Below are positions 54,085 to 62,990 of a stretch of 64,000 nt of DNA, one piece after another. The stretch spans positions 124,001 through 188,000 of the forward strand of contig NZ_WESC01000006.1 of NCBI RefSeq assembly GCF_009184905.1. Direction: 5' to 3'. Made by a program: the position numbers and the translations under genes. The notes beneath the pieces are model-generated. The model had not been told where the DNA came from and ran no database searches. It was given only the letters and a program-made list of their open reading frames with translations. The DNA comes from Parvibaculum sedimenti. GTDB lineage: Bacteria; Pseudomonadota; Alphaproteobacteria; Parvibaculales; Parvibaculaceae. Within the stretch, counting starts at the first letter, position 1; the number at the start of each line of letters is the position of its first letter.

Positions 54085-55252
54085 ATGGCTGACGCGCCAG
54101 AGATTTCGAAGCGCAGCGATGTCGCGCCCTTCATCGCGATGGATGTGATGCGGGACGCGACCGCGCTTGAAAGCGCGGGCGGTAGGCGCGTCATGCATCT
54201 CGAAGTGGGTCAGCCATCGACGCAAGCGCCGCTCGCCGTGCGCGAGGCGGCGGCGCGGGCGCTCGAGGCCGACCGTCTGGGGTATACCGATGCGCTGGGG
54301 CTGCTGTCGCTTCGCCGGCGCATCGCCCGGCACTATGGCGACGCCCACGGGCTCGACATTGCACCCGACCGAGTGGTGGTGACGGCGGGCTCGTCTGGCG
54401 GTTTCATCCTCGCCTTTCTTGCCTGCTTCGATGCCGGTGCGCGGGTTGCGATTTCGGAGCCCGGCTATCCGGCCTATCGCAACATTCTTCTGGCGCTGGG
54501 CCTCACGCCTGTCGGCATTCCCGTGGGGCCCAAGACGCGCTGGTCGCTGACGCCGGAGCTGATCGATGACGCCGAGCGCCGCCATGGCCGCATCGCGGGT
54601 GCGCTGGTGGCAAGCCCCGCCAATCCGACCGGCACGATGATGACGCCTGCCGCGCTTGCCGAGCTTTCAGCTGCTTGCGAGGCCGCAAGGACGCTGGTTC
54701 ATCTCCGACGAGATTTATCACGGCATCGTCTTTGGCGCGGAGACGGCGACTGCGCTTTCGTCTTGCGCCGATGCTGTCGTCGTCAACAGCTTCTCGAAAT
54801 ATTACTGCATGACGGGCTGGCGGCTCGGCTGGCTGGTCGTGCCGGAGCGGCTGGTGCGCCCGCTGGAACGACTGGCGCAAAACCTTTTCATCGCGCCATT
54901 ATCGGTGGCGCAGGTGGCAGGCGCCGCGGCTTTCGATGCGACCGGAGAGCTCGACGCCAATGTCGCGCGCTATGCGGCGAACCGGGCACTGTTGCTCACC
55001 GAATTGCCCAAAGCAGGCTTCGACAGTTTCGCGCCTGCGGATGGGGCCTTTTATCTCTATGCGGATGTTCGCAAGCTCACCAATGACAGCGCCGAATTCT
55101 GTCATCGCATGCTGCATGAGGCGGGCGTCGCGGCGACGCCGGGCCTCGATTTCGATCCGGAGCGGGGCAGGCAGAGCATTCGCCTGTCATTCGCCGGCTC
55201 GATGGCGGATATGGAAGAGGCAGTAGAGCGGCTGAAGCGCTGGCTGGCCTGA
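54085..55252 (+). pseudogene. class I/II aminotransferase broken by a +1 frameshift
   Basis: Two reading frames together give one PLP-dependent aminotransferase of about 388 residues. The first frame runs to about 54690 (HLEVGQPSTQAP; GYTDALG; TAGSSGGFILAF; EPGYPAYRN; VASPANPTGTM). The rest lies one frame on (FISDEIYHGIVFG; NSFSKYYCMTGWRLGW with the PLP lysine; IRLSFAG). Removing one base in GGCCGCAAGG (54681-54690) restores the frame. It is either a recent pseudogene or a sequencing error; all catalytic residues are intact. It lies 11 bases after the GGT-like gene. Confidence 0.88.
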
Positions 55253-55277
55253 GCCGCCAGCGCTTCGCCATTTTCAA

Positions 55278-57929
55278 TCAGTCAGCAGAGCTGCGGCGCT
55301 GCCACCAGCCCCGACGGGCAGGGCCCTGCGGCTTTTCGGGCTCGGGGGCCTTTTTGGTTTCGGCCGCGGGCGCGGAGGTTTCGACGACCGGCTGCGCTTC
55401 TTCGATCACAGCAGCTTCTTCGACCACCGGAATTTCCTCGACGATCGGCGCTTCCGCGTACTCGACCGGCGTTGCCGCTTCCATCTTCTCGGTCGCGGGC
55501 TGAGCTTCTTCGGCGCGGGCGATTTCCATCGGCACCGGGTCCGCCGCGGCTACCGCCTGTTCGACTTCTTCGGTCGCTACATGCGCAGCTTCCTCGCGGA
55601 CGATATCATCGCGCGAATAGGAGAGCAGGATCGGCGCTTCCTCGGCGGGCTCGCTGGCCTCGGAAGCCTCGGCGCTTTCGGCTGCACCCTCGGCGCCGCC
55701 TTCCTCGCGACCGCGATTACGGCGGCCGCCGCGGCGGCCACGACGCCTGCGCTTGCGCTGACGCTCCGCCTCACCAGCCTCGTCGCCAGCTTCCGCGCCG
55801 GCAGTTTCCTCGGCCTGGTCTTCGTCCTCGTCGCCTTCTTCGCCTTCGGGCGCTTCACCTTCGGCGCGAGCTTCGCCCTGTGCGGGTTGGCCGGCCTGGG
55901 CTTCAGTGCCTTCCTCGTCGCGACGGCCACCGCCACGACGCCTGCGACGACGACGCTTGCGGCGCGGACCTTCCTCATCGCCTTCCTCGCCACGGCGTTC
56001 TCGTGGCTGGGCGGAGGCTTCTTCTTCTTCCTCTTCGTCTTCCTCGACGACGGGCTCCTCGATAACGGGCTCCGGTTCTTCCGTATAGGCCGTTTCGATG
56101 TTGATCGCGCCGATCGCGGGCCGCGTCCGCGTCAGGGCGCGGGCTTCGGCATGTTCGACGCGATGGTCGGAACCCTTCAGCGACGCATCCGCCTCGACAT
56201 AGACCGAGGTGCCGTAACGCTCCTCGATGTCGAGCAGGTTGGCGCGCTTCTGGTTGAGGATGTAGACGGCGACCTCGACCGGAACCTTCAGCGTGAAGGC
56301 GGCGGCGCGGCCCTTGGCGGCTTCGGCTTCGACGCCGCGCAGCACATGGAGCGCCATCGACTCGACAGAGCGGACGAGGCCGGTGCCGAGGCAATGCTGG
56401 CACTGAACGGTCGAACCTTCGAGCACGCCGGAGCGCATGCGCTGGCGCGACATTTCGAGCAGGCCGAAATGGCTGATGCGGCCCACCTGAATGCGGGCGC
56501 GATCGGTCTTCAGGCAATCCTTGAGCTTGCGCTCGACCGCGCGGTTGTTGCGGTTCTCGTCCATGTCGATGAAGTCGATGACGATGAGGCCCGCAAGGTC
56601 GCGCAGACGCATCTGGCGCGCGATTTCTTCCGCCGCTTCGAGATTGGTCCTGAGCGCCGTCTGCTCGATGTTGCGCTCTTTCGTCGAGCGGCCCGAGTTG
56701 ACGTCGATGGAGACGAGGGCTTCCGTCGGATTGATGACGACATAGCCGCCGGACTTCAGCGTCACGACCGGGTTGAACATCGAGTCGAGCTGCTGCTCGA
56801 CCTGATACTTCTGGAAAAGCGGAATCTTTTCCTTGTACTGCTGAACATTCTTCGCATGGCTCGGCATGAGCATGCGCATGAAGTTCTTGGCTTCCTTGTA
56901 GCCTTCGTCGCCTTCGACGAAGACGGCATCGATGTCCTTGTCGTAGAGATCGCGGATCGAACGCTTGATCAGGCTGCCTTCCTCATAGACGAGGGCAGGG
57001 GCCGTGGAGCGCAGCGTCAGCTCGCGCACGCTTTCCCACATACGGAGCAGATATTCGTAGTCGCGCTTGATCTCCGCCTTGGTGCGCTTCGCGCCCGCCG
57101 TGCGGACGATGAGGCCCATGCCCTCCGGCACATCGAGGGACTCGGCGATCGACTTCAGCTTCTTGCGGTCCGCAGCCTGCGTGATCTTGCGGGAGATGCC
57201 GCCGCCGCGCGCCGTGTTGGGCATGAGCACGCAATAGCGGCCGGCGAGCGAAAGGAACGTGGTGAGCGCCGCACCCTTGTTGCCGCGCTCCTCCTTGACG
57301 ACCTGCACCAGCATGATCTGACGGCGCTTCACGACTTCCTGAATCTTGTAGTTGCGGAAGTTGTGGCGCTGCTTGCGGGGCTGGGCTTCTTCCTGCGCTT
57401 CCTCAAGCACATCGCCGGCGCCGATCGACTCGATCGTCTCGTCGGAATGGACGGTTTCCATCTCGCCGCGCTCGATCGGCGCATTGGCCGATTCCTCGTC
57501 GCCATGCGGAGCATCGTCGTGATGCTCATCAACGGTGCGCGTTTCGGAATTATTGGCTTCGGCAGCGACGGCCTCGCCCTGTTCGGCGGCGGGCTGCTCG
57601 CCCTCACCGTCGTGATCTTCTTCCTCGGCCTCGCGGCGCGCGGCGGCTGCCTGATGCTTCAACAGCGCTTCGCGATCCGCGACAGGGATCTGGTAGTAGT
57701 CGGGATGGATTTCGCTGAAGGCGAGGAAGCCGTGACGGTTGCCGCCATATTCGACAAAAGCCGCCTGCAGCGAAGGCTCTACGCGCGTGATTTTCGCGAG
57801 GTAGATGTTTCCGCGAAGCTGCTTTCTTGCCTCGGACTCGAAATCGAACTCTTCAACACGTTGGCCGCTCACGACCACAACCCGAGTTTCCTCGGGGTGG
57901 GTCGCGTCGATAAGCATCTTGTTTGCCAT
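55278..57929 (-). CDS. rne: ribonuclease E
   Basis: The essential endoribonuclease of the degradosome. The 882-residue protein has an N-terminal S1 domain interrupted by a long acidic insert (about residues 95-210), as in other Alphaproteobacteria. The DNase-I-like catalytic region follows (VIDFIDMDENRNNRAVE), with the zinc-link Cys pair CQHC. The C-terminal half is unstructured, with acidic runs and two Arg-rich patches. It ends in RRGWWQRR, matching the GWW peptide that binds PNPase in Caulobacter. The ATG at 57929 has GGAGA upstream. Confidence 0.95.
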   Translation of the reverse strand: MANKMLIDATHPEETRVVVVSGQRVEEFDFESEARKQLRGNIYLAKITRVEPSLQAAFVEYGGNRHGFLAFSEIHPDYYQIPVADREALLKHQAAAARREAEEEDHDGEGEQPAAEQGEAVAAEANNSETRTVDEHHDDAPHGDEESANAPIERGEMETVHSDETIESIGAGDVLEEAQEEAQPRKQRHNFRNYKIQEVVKRRQIMLVQVVKEERGNKGAALTTFLSLAGRYCVLMPNTARGGGISRKITQAADRKKLKSIAESLDVPEGMGLIVRTAGAKRTKAEIKRDYEYLLRMWESVRELTLRSTAPALVYEEGSLIKRSIRDLYDKDIDAVFVEGDEGYKEAKNFMRMLMPSHAKNVQQYKEKIPLFQKYQVEQQLDSMFNPVVTLKSGGYVVINPTEALVSIDVNSGRSTKERNIEQTALRTNLEAAEEIARQMRLRDLAGLIVIDFIDMDENRNNRAVERKLKDCLKTDRARIQVGRISHFGLLEMSRQRMRSGVLEGSTVQCQHCLGTGLVRSVESMALHVLRGVEAEAAKGRAAAFTLKVPVEVAVYILNQKRANLLDIEERYGTSVYVEADASLKGSDHRVEHAEARALTRTRPAIGAINIETAYTEEPEPVIEEPVVEEDEEEEEEASAQPRERRGEEGDEEGPRRKRRRRRRRGGGRRDEEGTEAQAGQPAQGEARAEGEAPEGEEGDEDEDQAEETAGAEAGDEAGEAERQRKRRRRGRRGGRRNRGREEGGAEGAAESAEASEASEPAEEAPILLSYSRDDIVREEAAHVATEEVEQAVAAADPVPMEIARAEEAQPATEKMEAATPVEYAEAPIVEEIPVVEEAAVIEEAQPVVETSAPAAETKKAPEPEKPQGPARRGWWQRRSSAD

Positions 57930-58735
57930 TGAGCAAATCTCCGGGGCGCTGGCCGCCACGCAAAGCAAGGCGCAAATTCATGCGGCCGAGCGGGCGCGGG
58001 CGAGCGCCGATTGTGTGAACCCGGCTGGCCGCAACCACATGGATCATGGGCGCGGTGATAAGGCCGGTTTTGTACTGTGATGAGCAGGCGGCGAGCACGG
58101 CCGGCGCAGCAAGACGGGGCGCAGTAAATTCGCTTGTGAAGCGAACCTTTCCGGCCTGTGCGTCTTCCATCTGCGTGATTGCGTCGTGCATCTCAACCTT
58201 CGGTGCCCCCTTATGCGCCGGGGGCGGGCGGAAATCGTCGTGACCGTCTCGATTCCAGTGGAAAGCGAGAGGTGGGACGAGCGTCAAACTCGCTCGGGCG
58301 GTCTGGCGTCGTGGTCTGCCAGGGAGCCTGAGGCAAGGCGAACCCAAGAATGCCGCACCGCCTTCTTGTCACGGGGGCAGAGGTTCGCCGTATCTCCAGG
58401 CTCATCGGACCAGGTGGAGCCGGTATCGAAAGCACCGGACACCCCAGGGGAAAGCCAAACCGGCTAGCCTTTGTCTTGTACTTTGCGCGGTCCTGATTTG
58501 GCAAGCGATGGCTTGGCGGTGCTTGAGTCAAGATTTGTCACAGCCTGTACCAAGGCCCGGCCGCTACACTCCATTAACCAGCCTAGTCATTGAGAAATCG
58601 TGAAGTTTTCCGGTCGGGTAATGGTTTATAAAGTATTCTGGCCAGAATAGATTAGGTCGGTATCTGATTCATGATCGGCGGGGATATAAGCCCGGCCGAG
58701 GGAACGGGCCGCGTATCGGGCGGTTGCTGTATATT
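57930..58735. other. 806-base divergent region, rne leader and amidase promoter
   Basis: No convincing protein gene. The minus-strand part next to rne would be a leader of several hundred bases, GC-rich and with many inverted repeats (58130-58500). Long leaders are known for rne elsewhere and take part in autoregulation. A perfect 16-base palindrome TATTCTGGCCAGAATA lies at 58634-58649, about 87 bases before the amidase start. No sequence matching SRP RNA, tmRNA, RNase P or 6S RNA was recognised. Confidence 0.5.
58634..58649. promoter_or_regulatory. perfect 16-base palindrome upstream of amidase
   Basis: TATTCTGG / CCAGAATA with no spacer, in an AT-richer stretch. Its perfection and position before the amidase gene suggest an operator for a dimeric regulator. 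The regulator is not known. Confidence 0.45.
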
Positions 58736-60226
58736 ATGTTGAATAGTGGGCAGGTGGCCGCTTCACTGCGGTCAGGTAGAGGGAGGGTGCCAAGGGCGCC
58801 CGTTTCTGCGCTGGTCCTTCTGTCGCTTGTTCTCGCCGGATGCCTGCCCGCCGGGTCCGCCAAGGCCGAAAAGGGCGCTCTAGGAACGCTCCCGGCGGCC
58901 TCCTCACAATCCGGTCGCCCCGAAGGCGTCAATGAGGCGGCGCTGCCGGCTCCCGCCTCGTCGCTCCCCGATGACGACCGCGCCGCGCTTGATGCCGAAG
59001 GTGGGCATTCGCCCGCGCCGGGAAACGGGGCGGCCATTTCCAGCATCCGCATCGGCGATCGCGGGGCGGAGACGCGCTTTGTCGTCGAACTCGGCGGCGC
59101 AGAGCCGGTGAACTATCGGGTCTTCACGCTTGCCGACCCCTACAGGGTGATTATCGATTTTCCGAAGCTGCGCTCCAGCCTGCCTGCCGATGTAGACAGA
59201 AAGGGGCGGGGCCTCATTGCCGGCTATCGCTATGGCAAGTTTCAGGACGAGCGCTTCCGCGTGGTGATCGACGCGACCGGGCCTGTGTCGGTTGCGCGCA
59301 ATTTCATTCTGGAGCCGCAGGGTGGTTTCGGGCGGCGCGTGGTCATTGATCTCGCGGCGACGGACCGGGAGAGCTTCATCAAAACGGCTGAAAGGCCGGG
59401 GGCCGATCTGGGGCCGGTTTCGTCCGGTCCGGCTCCATCGACGGGGGCGGTGGGCAGCGCCGCATCTGTGGCGCCGACGCCAGCCTCGTCCGCCGTCGTG
59501 CCCGTGACACCGCCCGCGCGGCATGAACGCCGCCGCATCATTGTCCTCGATCCGGGACATGGCGGCGTCGATCCGGGTACGCATGGCTTGAGAAGCGGCG
59601 TCGTCGAAAAAGATGTCGTGCTGGCCTTCGCCAAGGAGTTGGCGAAGCGTCTGCGCGCGACAGGGCGATATGAAGTTCACCTGACGCGCGACAAGGACAT
59701 CTTCATTCCGCTGCGCGAGCGGGTGCAGATCGGGCGGCGCTACAAGGCGGACCTCTTCATCTCCATCCACGCGGATTCGATCGCCAAGTCCGATGTGAAG
59801 GGCATGTCGGTCTACACGCTCTCCGAAAAGGCTTCGGACAAGGAAGCGGCGGAGCTCGCGCGTAAGGAAAACCTGTCCGACGCAATCGCTGGGATCGACT
59901 TCAAGGGCGAGTCGCCGGAGGTCACGGGCATTCTGATCGATCTCGCCCAGCGCGAGACCAAGAACTATTCGGTACGTTTCGCCAAATCCGTCGTGGACTA
60001 TGCGAGGAAGGCGACCTACCTCCTTGAGCCGACACACCGCTTTGCGGGCTTTGTCGTGCTGAAGGCGCCGGACGTGCCTTCAGTACTGGTTGAGCTCGGT
60101 TTTCTCACCAATGCCACGGAAGAGAAGCGCCTGACCTCGCCGAAATGGCGGACGACGGTTTCCAATGCTTTCGTGCGGGCGGTGGACCGCTATTTCGGCG
60201 ACAGGCTGGCCGAAGGGCCGAATTAG
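58736..60226 (+). CDS. N-acetylmuramoyl-L-alanine amidase with AMIN domain (AmiC-like)
   Basis: Cleaves stem peptides from septal peptidoglycan. The 496-residue protein has a signal/lipobox segment (APVSALVLLSLVLAGC), a Pro/Ala-rich stretch and an AMIN domain (about residues 95-185, TRFVVELGGAEPVNYRVFTL). The zinc amidase_3 domain follows (IVLDPGHGGVDPGTHG; FISIHADSI; VELGFLTN). The start is uncertain: ATG 58736 is used; TTG 58724 and GTG 58788 are possible. The order amidase-PBP1A-prfB is conserved in Alphaproteobacteria. Confidence 0.92.
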   Translation: MLNSGQVAASLRSGRGRVPRAPVSALVLLSLVLAGCLPAGSAKAEKGALGTLPAASSQSGRPEGVNEAALPAPASSLPDDDRAALDAEGGHSPAPGNGAAISSIRIGDRGAETRFVVELGGAEPVNYRVFTLADPYRVIIDFPKLRSSLPADVDRKGRGLIAGYRYGKFQDERFRVVIDATGPVSVARNFILEPQGGFGRRVVIDLAATDRESFIKTAERPGADLGPVSSGPAPSTGAVGSAASVAPTPASSAVVPVTPPARHERRRIIVLDPGHGGVDPGTHGLRSGVVEKDVVLAFAKELAKRLRATGRYEVHLTRDKDIFIPLRERVQIGRRYKADLFISIHADSIAKSDVKGMSVYTLSEKASDKEAAELARKENLSDAIAGIDFKGESPEVTGILIDLAQRETKNYSVRFAKSVVDYARKATYLLEPTHRFAGFVVLKAPDVPSVLVELGFLTNATEEKRLTSPKWRTTVSNAFVRAVDRYFGDRLAEGPN

Positions 60227-60271
60227 GCCCGCTCGCGTCGCGAGTCTGCCACAATTGCGACCTAGACCACG

Positions 60272-60289
60272 ACCGGCAAAGCCGCCGGT
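60272..60289. other. hairpin between amidase and PBP1A genes
   Basis: A 6-base-pair stem ACCGGC / GCCGGT with a 6-base loop, 46 bases after the amidase stop. No T-run follows, so it is at most a partial terminator. The 195-base gap is otherwise empty. Confidence 0.25.
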
Positions 60290-60421
60290 TAACTATGCGG
60301 CAGAGATTGGCGGGTAGTTTCCCGTAATGGGACCGTGCTATGTGTGGCGGCGGTTTTGGCCCTTCCGCCGGTCTAATGCCTAGGCGGCACCAATAGAGAA
60401 AGATGGGGGCAGCTGAGCCCG

Positions 60422-62905
60422 ATGTTGAGAGTTCTCAAAGTCTTATCCGCGCTCTTTCTGGTCGCCGTCGCGGGCGTGGCTCTCGTCGCCGGTTACGTGC
60501 TCTGGCAGATGAATATCGAACTGCCCGACTATTCCAAGCTCGCCAATTACGAGCCGCCGGTGATGACACGCGTTCATGCAGGCGACGGCGAGCTCATTGC
60601 GGAGTATGCCCGCGAGCGGCGCATATATGTTCCGATCAGCGCGATCCCCAAGCGCGTGATCCAGGCCTTCCTCGCCGCCGAAGACAAGAATTTCTATACG
60701 CATAGCGGCGTCGATCCGATGGGCATCATGCGTGCCATGGTGGATAACGTCTTCAATGTGCTGAACGACCGCCGCCTCGTCGGGGCATCGACCATCACGC
60801 AGCAGGTGGCGCGCAACTTCCTTCTGACGCGCGACCGCAACGCGCAGCGCAAGATCACGGAAATCCTGCTCTCGCTACGGATGGAAAAGGCCTATTCGAA
60901 AGAAAAGATTCTCGAACTCTATCTGAACGAAATCTATCTCGGGACCGGCAGCTACGGCATTGCCGCCGCGGCGCTGAACTATTTCGACAAGCCGCTCGAC
61001 CAGCTCTCGGTCGCCGAGGTTGCCTATCTCGCGTCGCTGCCGAAGGGCCCTGAAAACTACAATCCCTATACGCATCGCGATCGCGCCATCGCCCGCCGCA
61101 ACTGGGTGATAGGCCGGATGGAAGAGGACGGTTTCGTTACGCCGGAAGATGCGAAGGCCGCCCAGGCGGAGCCCTTCAGGACGGTGCAGCGGCCGGTGGG
61201 CGTGCAGCTCGTCGATGCCTCCTATTTCGTCGAGGAAGTGCGGCGCGAACTCTATTCGCAGTTCGGCGAGCAGAAGCTCTATGAGGGCGGACTGTCGGTT
61301 CGCACCACCATCGATACGCATCTCCAGGCGATCGTCCGCCGCTCGCTGCGCAAGGGTCTCGTCGATTACGACCAGCGCCACGGCTATCGCGGACCGGTCG
61401 CCAGCCTGAAGCCCGGTGAGAACTGGCAGGAAGCGCTGGAGAAGCAGAAATTCGCCGAAGATCTCGCGCCCTGGACGCTGGGCGTCGTGCTCGACCTCTC
61501 GCCGACAGCGGTGAAGATCGGCCTGCGGCCCGAGAAGCTGCCGAACGGCAAGTTCTCGACTGACGTGAAGACTGGCACCATTGCCTTTGCCGACATGAGC
61601 TGGGCGCGCAAGTCGATCAAGGATGTCTATCTTGGGCCCGTCCTGAAACAGCCTTCGGATGCGCTTGCCATCGGCGATGTGATCTATGTCGAACGCCTGG
61701 CAGCGAAGGGCGCGGGCGCCTATGCGCTGCGCCAGGTACCTGCCGTCAACGGCTCGGTGATCGCGATGGACCCGCATACGGGCCGCGTGCTCGCCATGCA
61801 GGGCGGCTTCAGCTTCGACCAGAGCGAGTTCAATCGCGCGACGCAGGCGTTGCGTCAGCCGGGCTCGTCCTTCAAGCCCTTCGTCTATGCGGCCGCGCTC
61901 GACAGTGGTTTCACGCCATCAAGCCTTGTTCTCGACGCGCCTTTCGTCATGGATCAGGGGCCGGGCCTCGGTCTCTGGAAGCCCGAGAACTATGAAAAGG
62001 ATTTCTTTGGACCTTCGACGCTTCGCTTCGGTCTGGAGCATTCGCGCAACGTCATGACGGTCCGCCTCGCGCAGGCGATCGGCATGGACAAGGTCGCCGA
62101 ATACGCGCACCGCTTCGGCGTCATCGACAACATGCAACCTGTGCTCGCCATGTCGCTCGGCGCGGGCGAGACGACCCTGATGCGTCTCGCTGCGGCCTAT
62201 TCGACCTTTGATAATGGCGGCAAGAAGGTGAAACCGACGCTCATCGACCGCGTACAGGACCGCTGGGGCCGCACCATCTACAAGTCCGACAATCGGCCTT
62301 GCCCCGATTGCAATGCCGACTGGACGAACCAGGCGCCGCCGGAGCTGCCCGACGACCGGGAGCAGATCGAGAGCCCGCAGACGGCCTATCAGATCACGTC
62401 GATGCTCGAGGGCGTCGTGCAACGTGGTACGGGCTCTGCCGTCAAGGCCGTGGGCGTGCCGCTCGCGGGCAAGACCGGCACGTCGAGCGACGAGCGCGAC
62501 GCATGGTTCATGGGCTATTCGCCCCATCTCGTCGTCGGCGTCTTCGTCGGCTACGATACGCCAGCCCCACTGGGGCGCGCCGAAACGGGCGGGCGTACCG
62601 CCGCGCCGGTTTTCCGCGACATCATGCAGGCAGAGATCGGCGGCGAACCCGCCATCCCGTTCCGCATTCCGCCCGGCATCAGTCTCGTGAAGGTCGATCA
62701 CAAGACGGGCCAGCTCGCCACGTCGAGCGATCCCGATGTGATCCTTGAAGCATTCAAGGAAGGAACGGAGCCTCAGGCGTCATCGAACTCCTCCCTGAAT
62801 GTCGTCACCGGAACTCCGGTAACGGGCACCGATGGCGGAACGCTCGGCGCGCCCGCGAGTTCGGGCGGCGGCGCGATCGATTCAGGAACGGGCGGCCTCT
62901 ATTGA
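60422..62905 (+). CDS. mrcA: penicillin-binding protein 1A (bifunctional class A PBP)
   Basis: Polymerises and cross-links peptidoglycan. The 827-residue protein has an N-terminal membrane anchor (about residues 5-28) and a glycosyltransferase GT51 domain (AAEDKNFYTHSGVDPMG with the catalytic Glu; GASTITQQVARN). An OB-like insert of PBP1A type and a transpeptidase domain follow, with Ser482 in SSFK and Lys684 in KTGTS. A Ser/Gly-rich tail ends the protein. The ribosome site is weak. It lies downstream of the amidase. Confidence 0.95.
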   Translation: MLRVLKVLSALFLVAVAGVALVAGYVLWQMNIELPDYSKLANYEPPVMTRVHAGDGELIAEYARERRIYVPISAIPKRVIQAFLAAEDKNFYTHSGVDPMGIMRAMVDNVFNVLNDRRLVGASTITQQVARNFLLTRDRNAQRKITEILLSLRMEKAYSKEKILELYLNEIYLGTGSYGIAAAALNYFDKPLDQLSVAEVAYLASLPKGPENYNPYTHRDRAIARRNWVIGRMEEDGFVTPEDAKAAQAEPFRTVQRPVGVQLVDASYFVEEVRRELYSQFGEQKLYEGGLSVRTTIDTHLQAIVRRSLRKGLVDYDQRHGYRGPVASLKPGENWQEALEKQKFAEDLAPWTLGVVLDLSPTAVKIGLRPEKLPNGKFSTDVKTGTIAFADMSWARKSIKDVYLGPVLKQPSDALAIGDVIYVERLAAKGAGAYALRQVPAVNGSVIAMDPHTGRVLAMQGGFSFDQSEFNRATQALRQPGSSFKPFVYAAALDSGFTPSSLVLDAPFVMDQGPGLGLWKPENYEKDFFGPSTLRFGLEHSRNVMTVRLAQAIGMDKVAEYAHRFGVIDNMQPVLAMSLGAGETTLMRLAAAYSTFDNGGKKVKPTLIDRVQDRWGRTIYKSDNRPCPDCNADWTNQAPPELPDDREQIESPQTAYQITSMLEGVVQRGTGSAVKAVGVPLAGKTGTSSDERDAWFMGYSPHLVVGVFVGYDTPAPLGRAETGGRTAAPVFRDIMQAEIGGEPAIPFRIPPGISLVKVDHKTGQLATSSDPDVILEAFKEGTEPQASSNSSLNVVTGTPVTGTDGGTLGAPASSGGGAIDSGTGGLY

Positions 62906-62990
62906 GTTTCAGCGGCTTCACATGCCACGGGTTTACACCCGGATATGTTCGGCCTATTTTCCGCTCCCGATTTGATGGAGAGCAAGAGCG

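Noticed and set aside
55581-57932. Very long open frame antisense to rne (783 codons)
   Set aside because: It is a shadow of the highly biased GC-rich rne gene; its composition is unnatural (Ala/Leu/Arg/Asp runs) and it has no domain or ribosome site.
58380-58450. Possible hammerhead ribozyme or known stable RNA in the rne leader
   Set aside because: A GATGAG...CGAA pattern lacks the needed CTGATGA and GAAA core, and SRP, tmRNA, RNase P and 6S signatures are absent.
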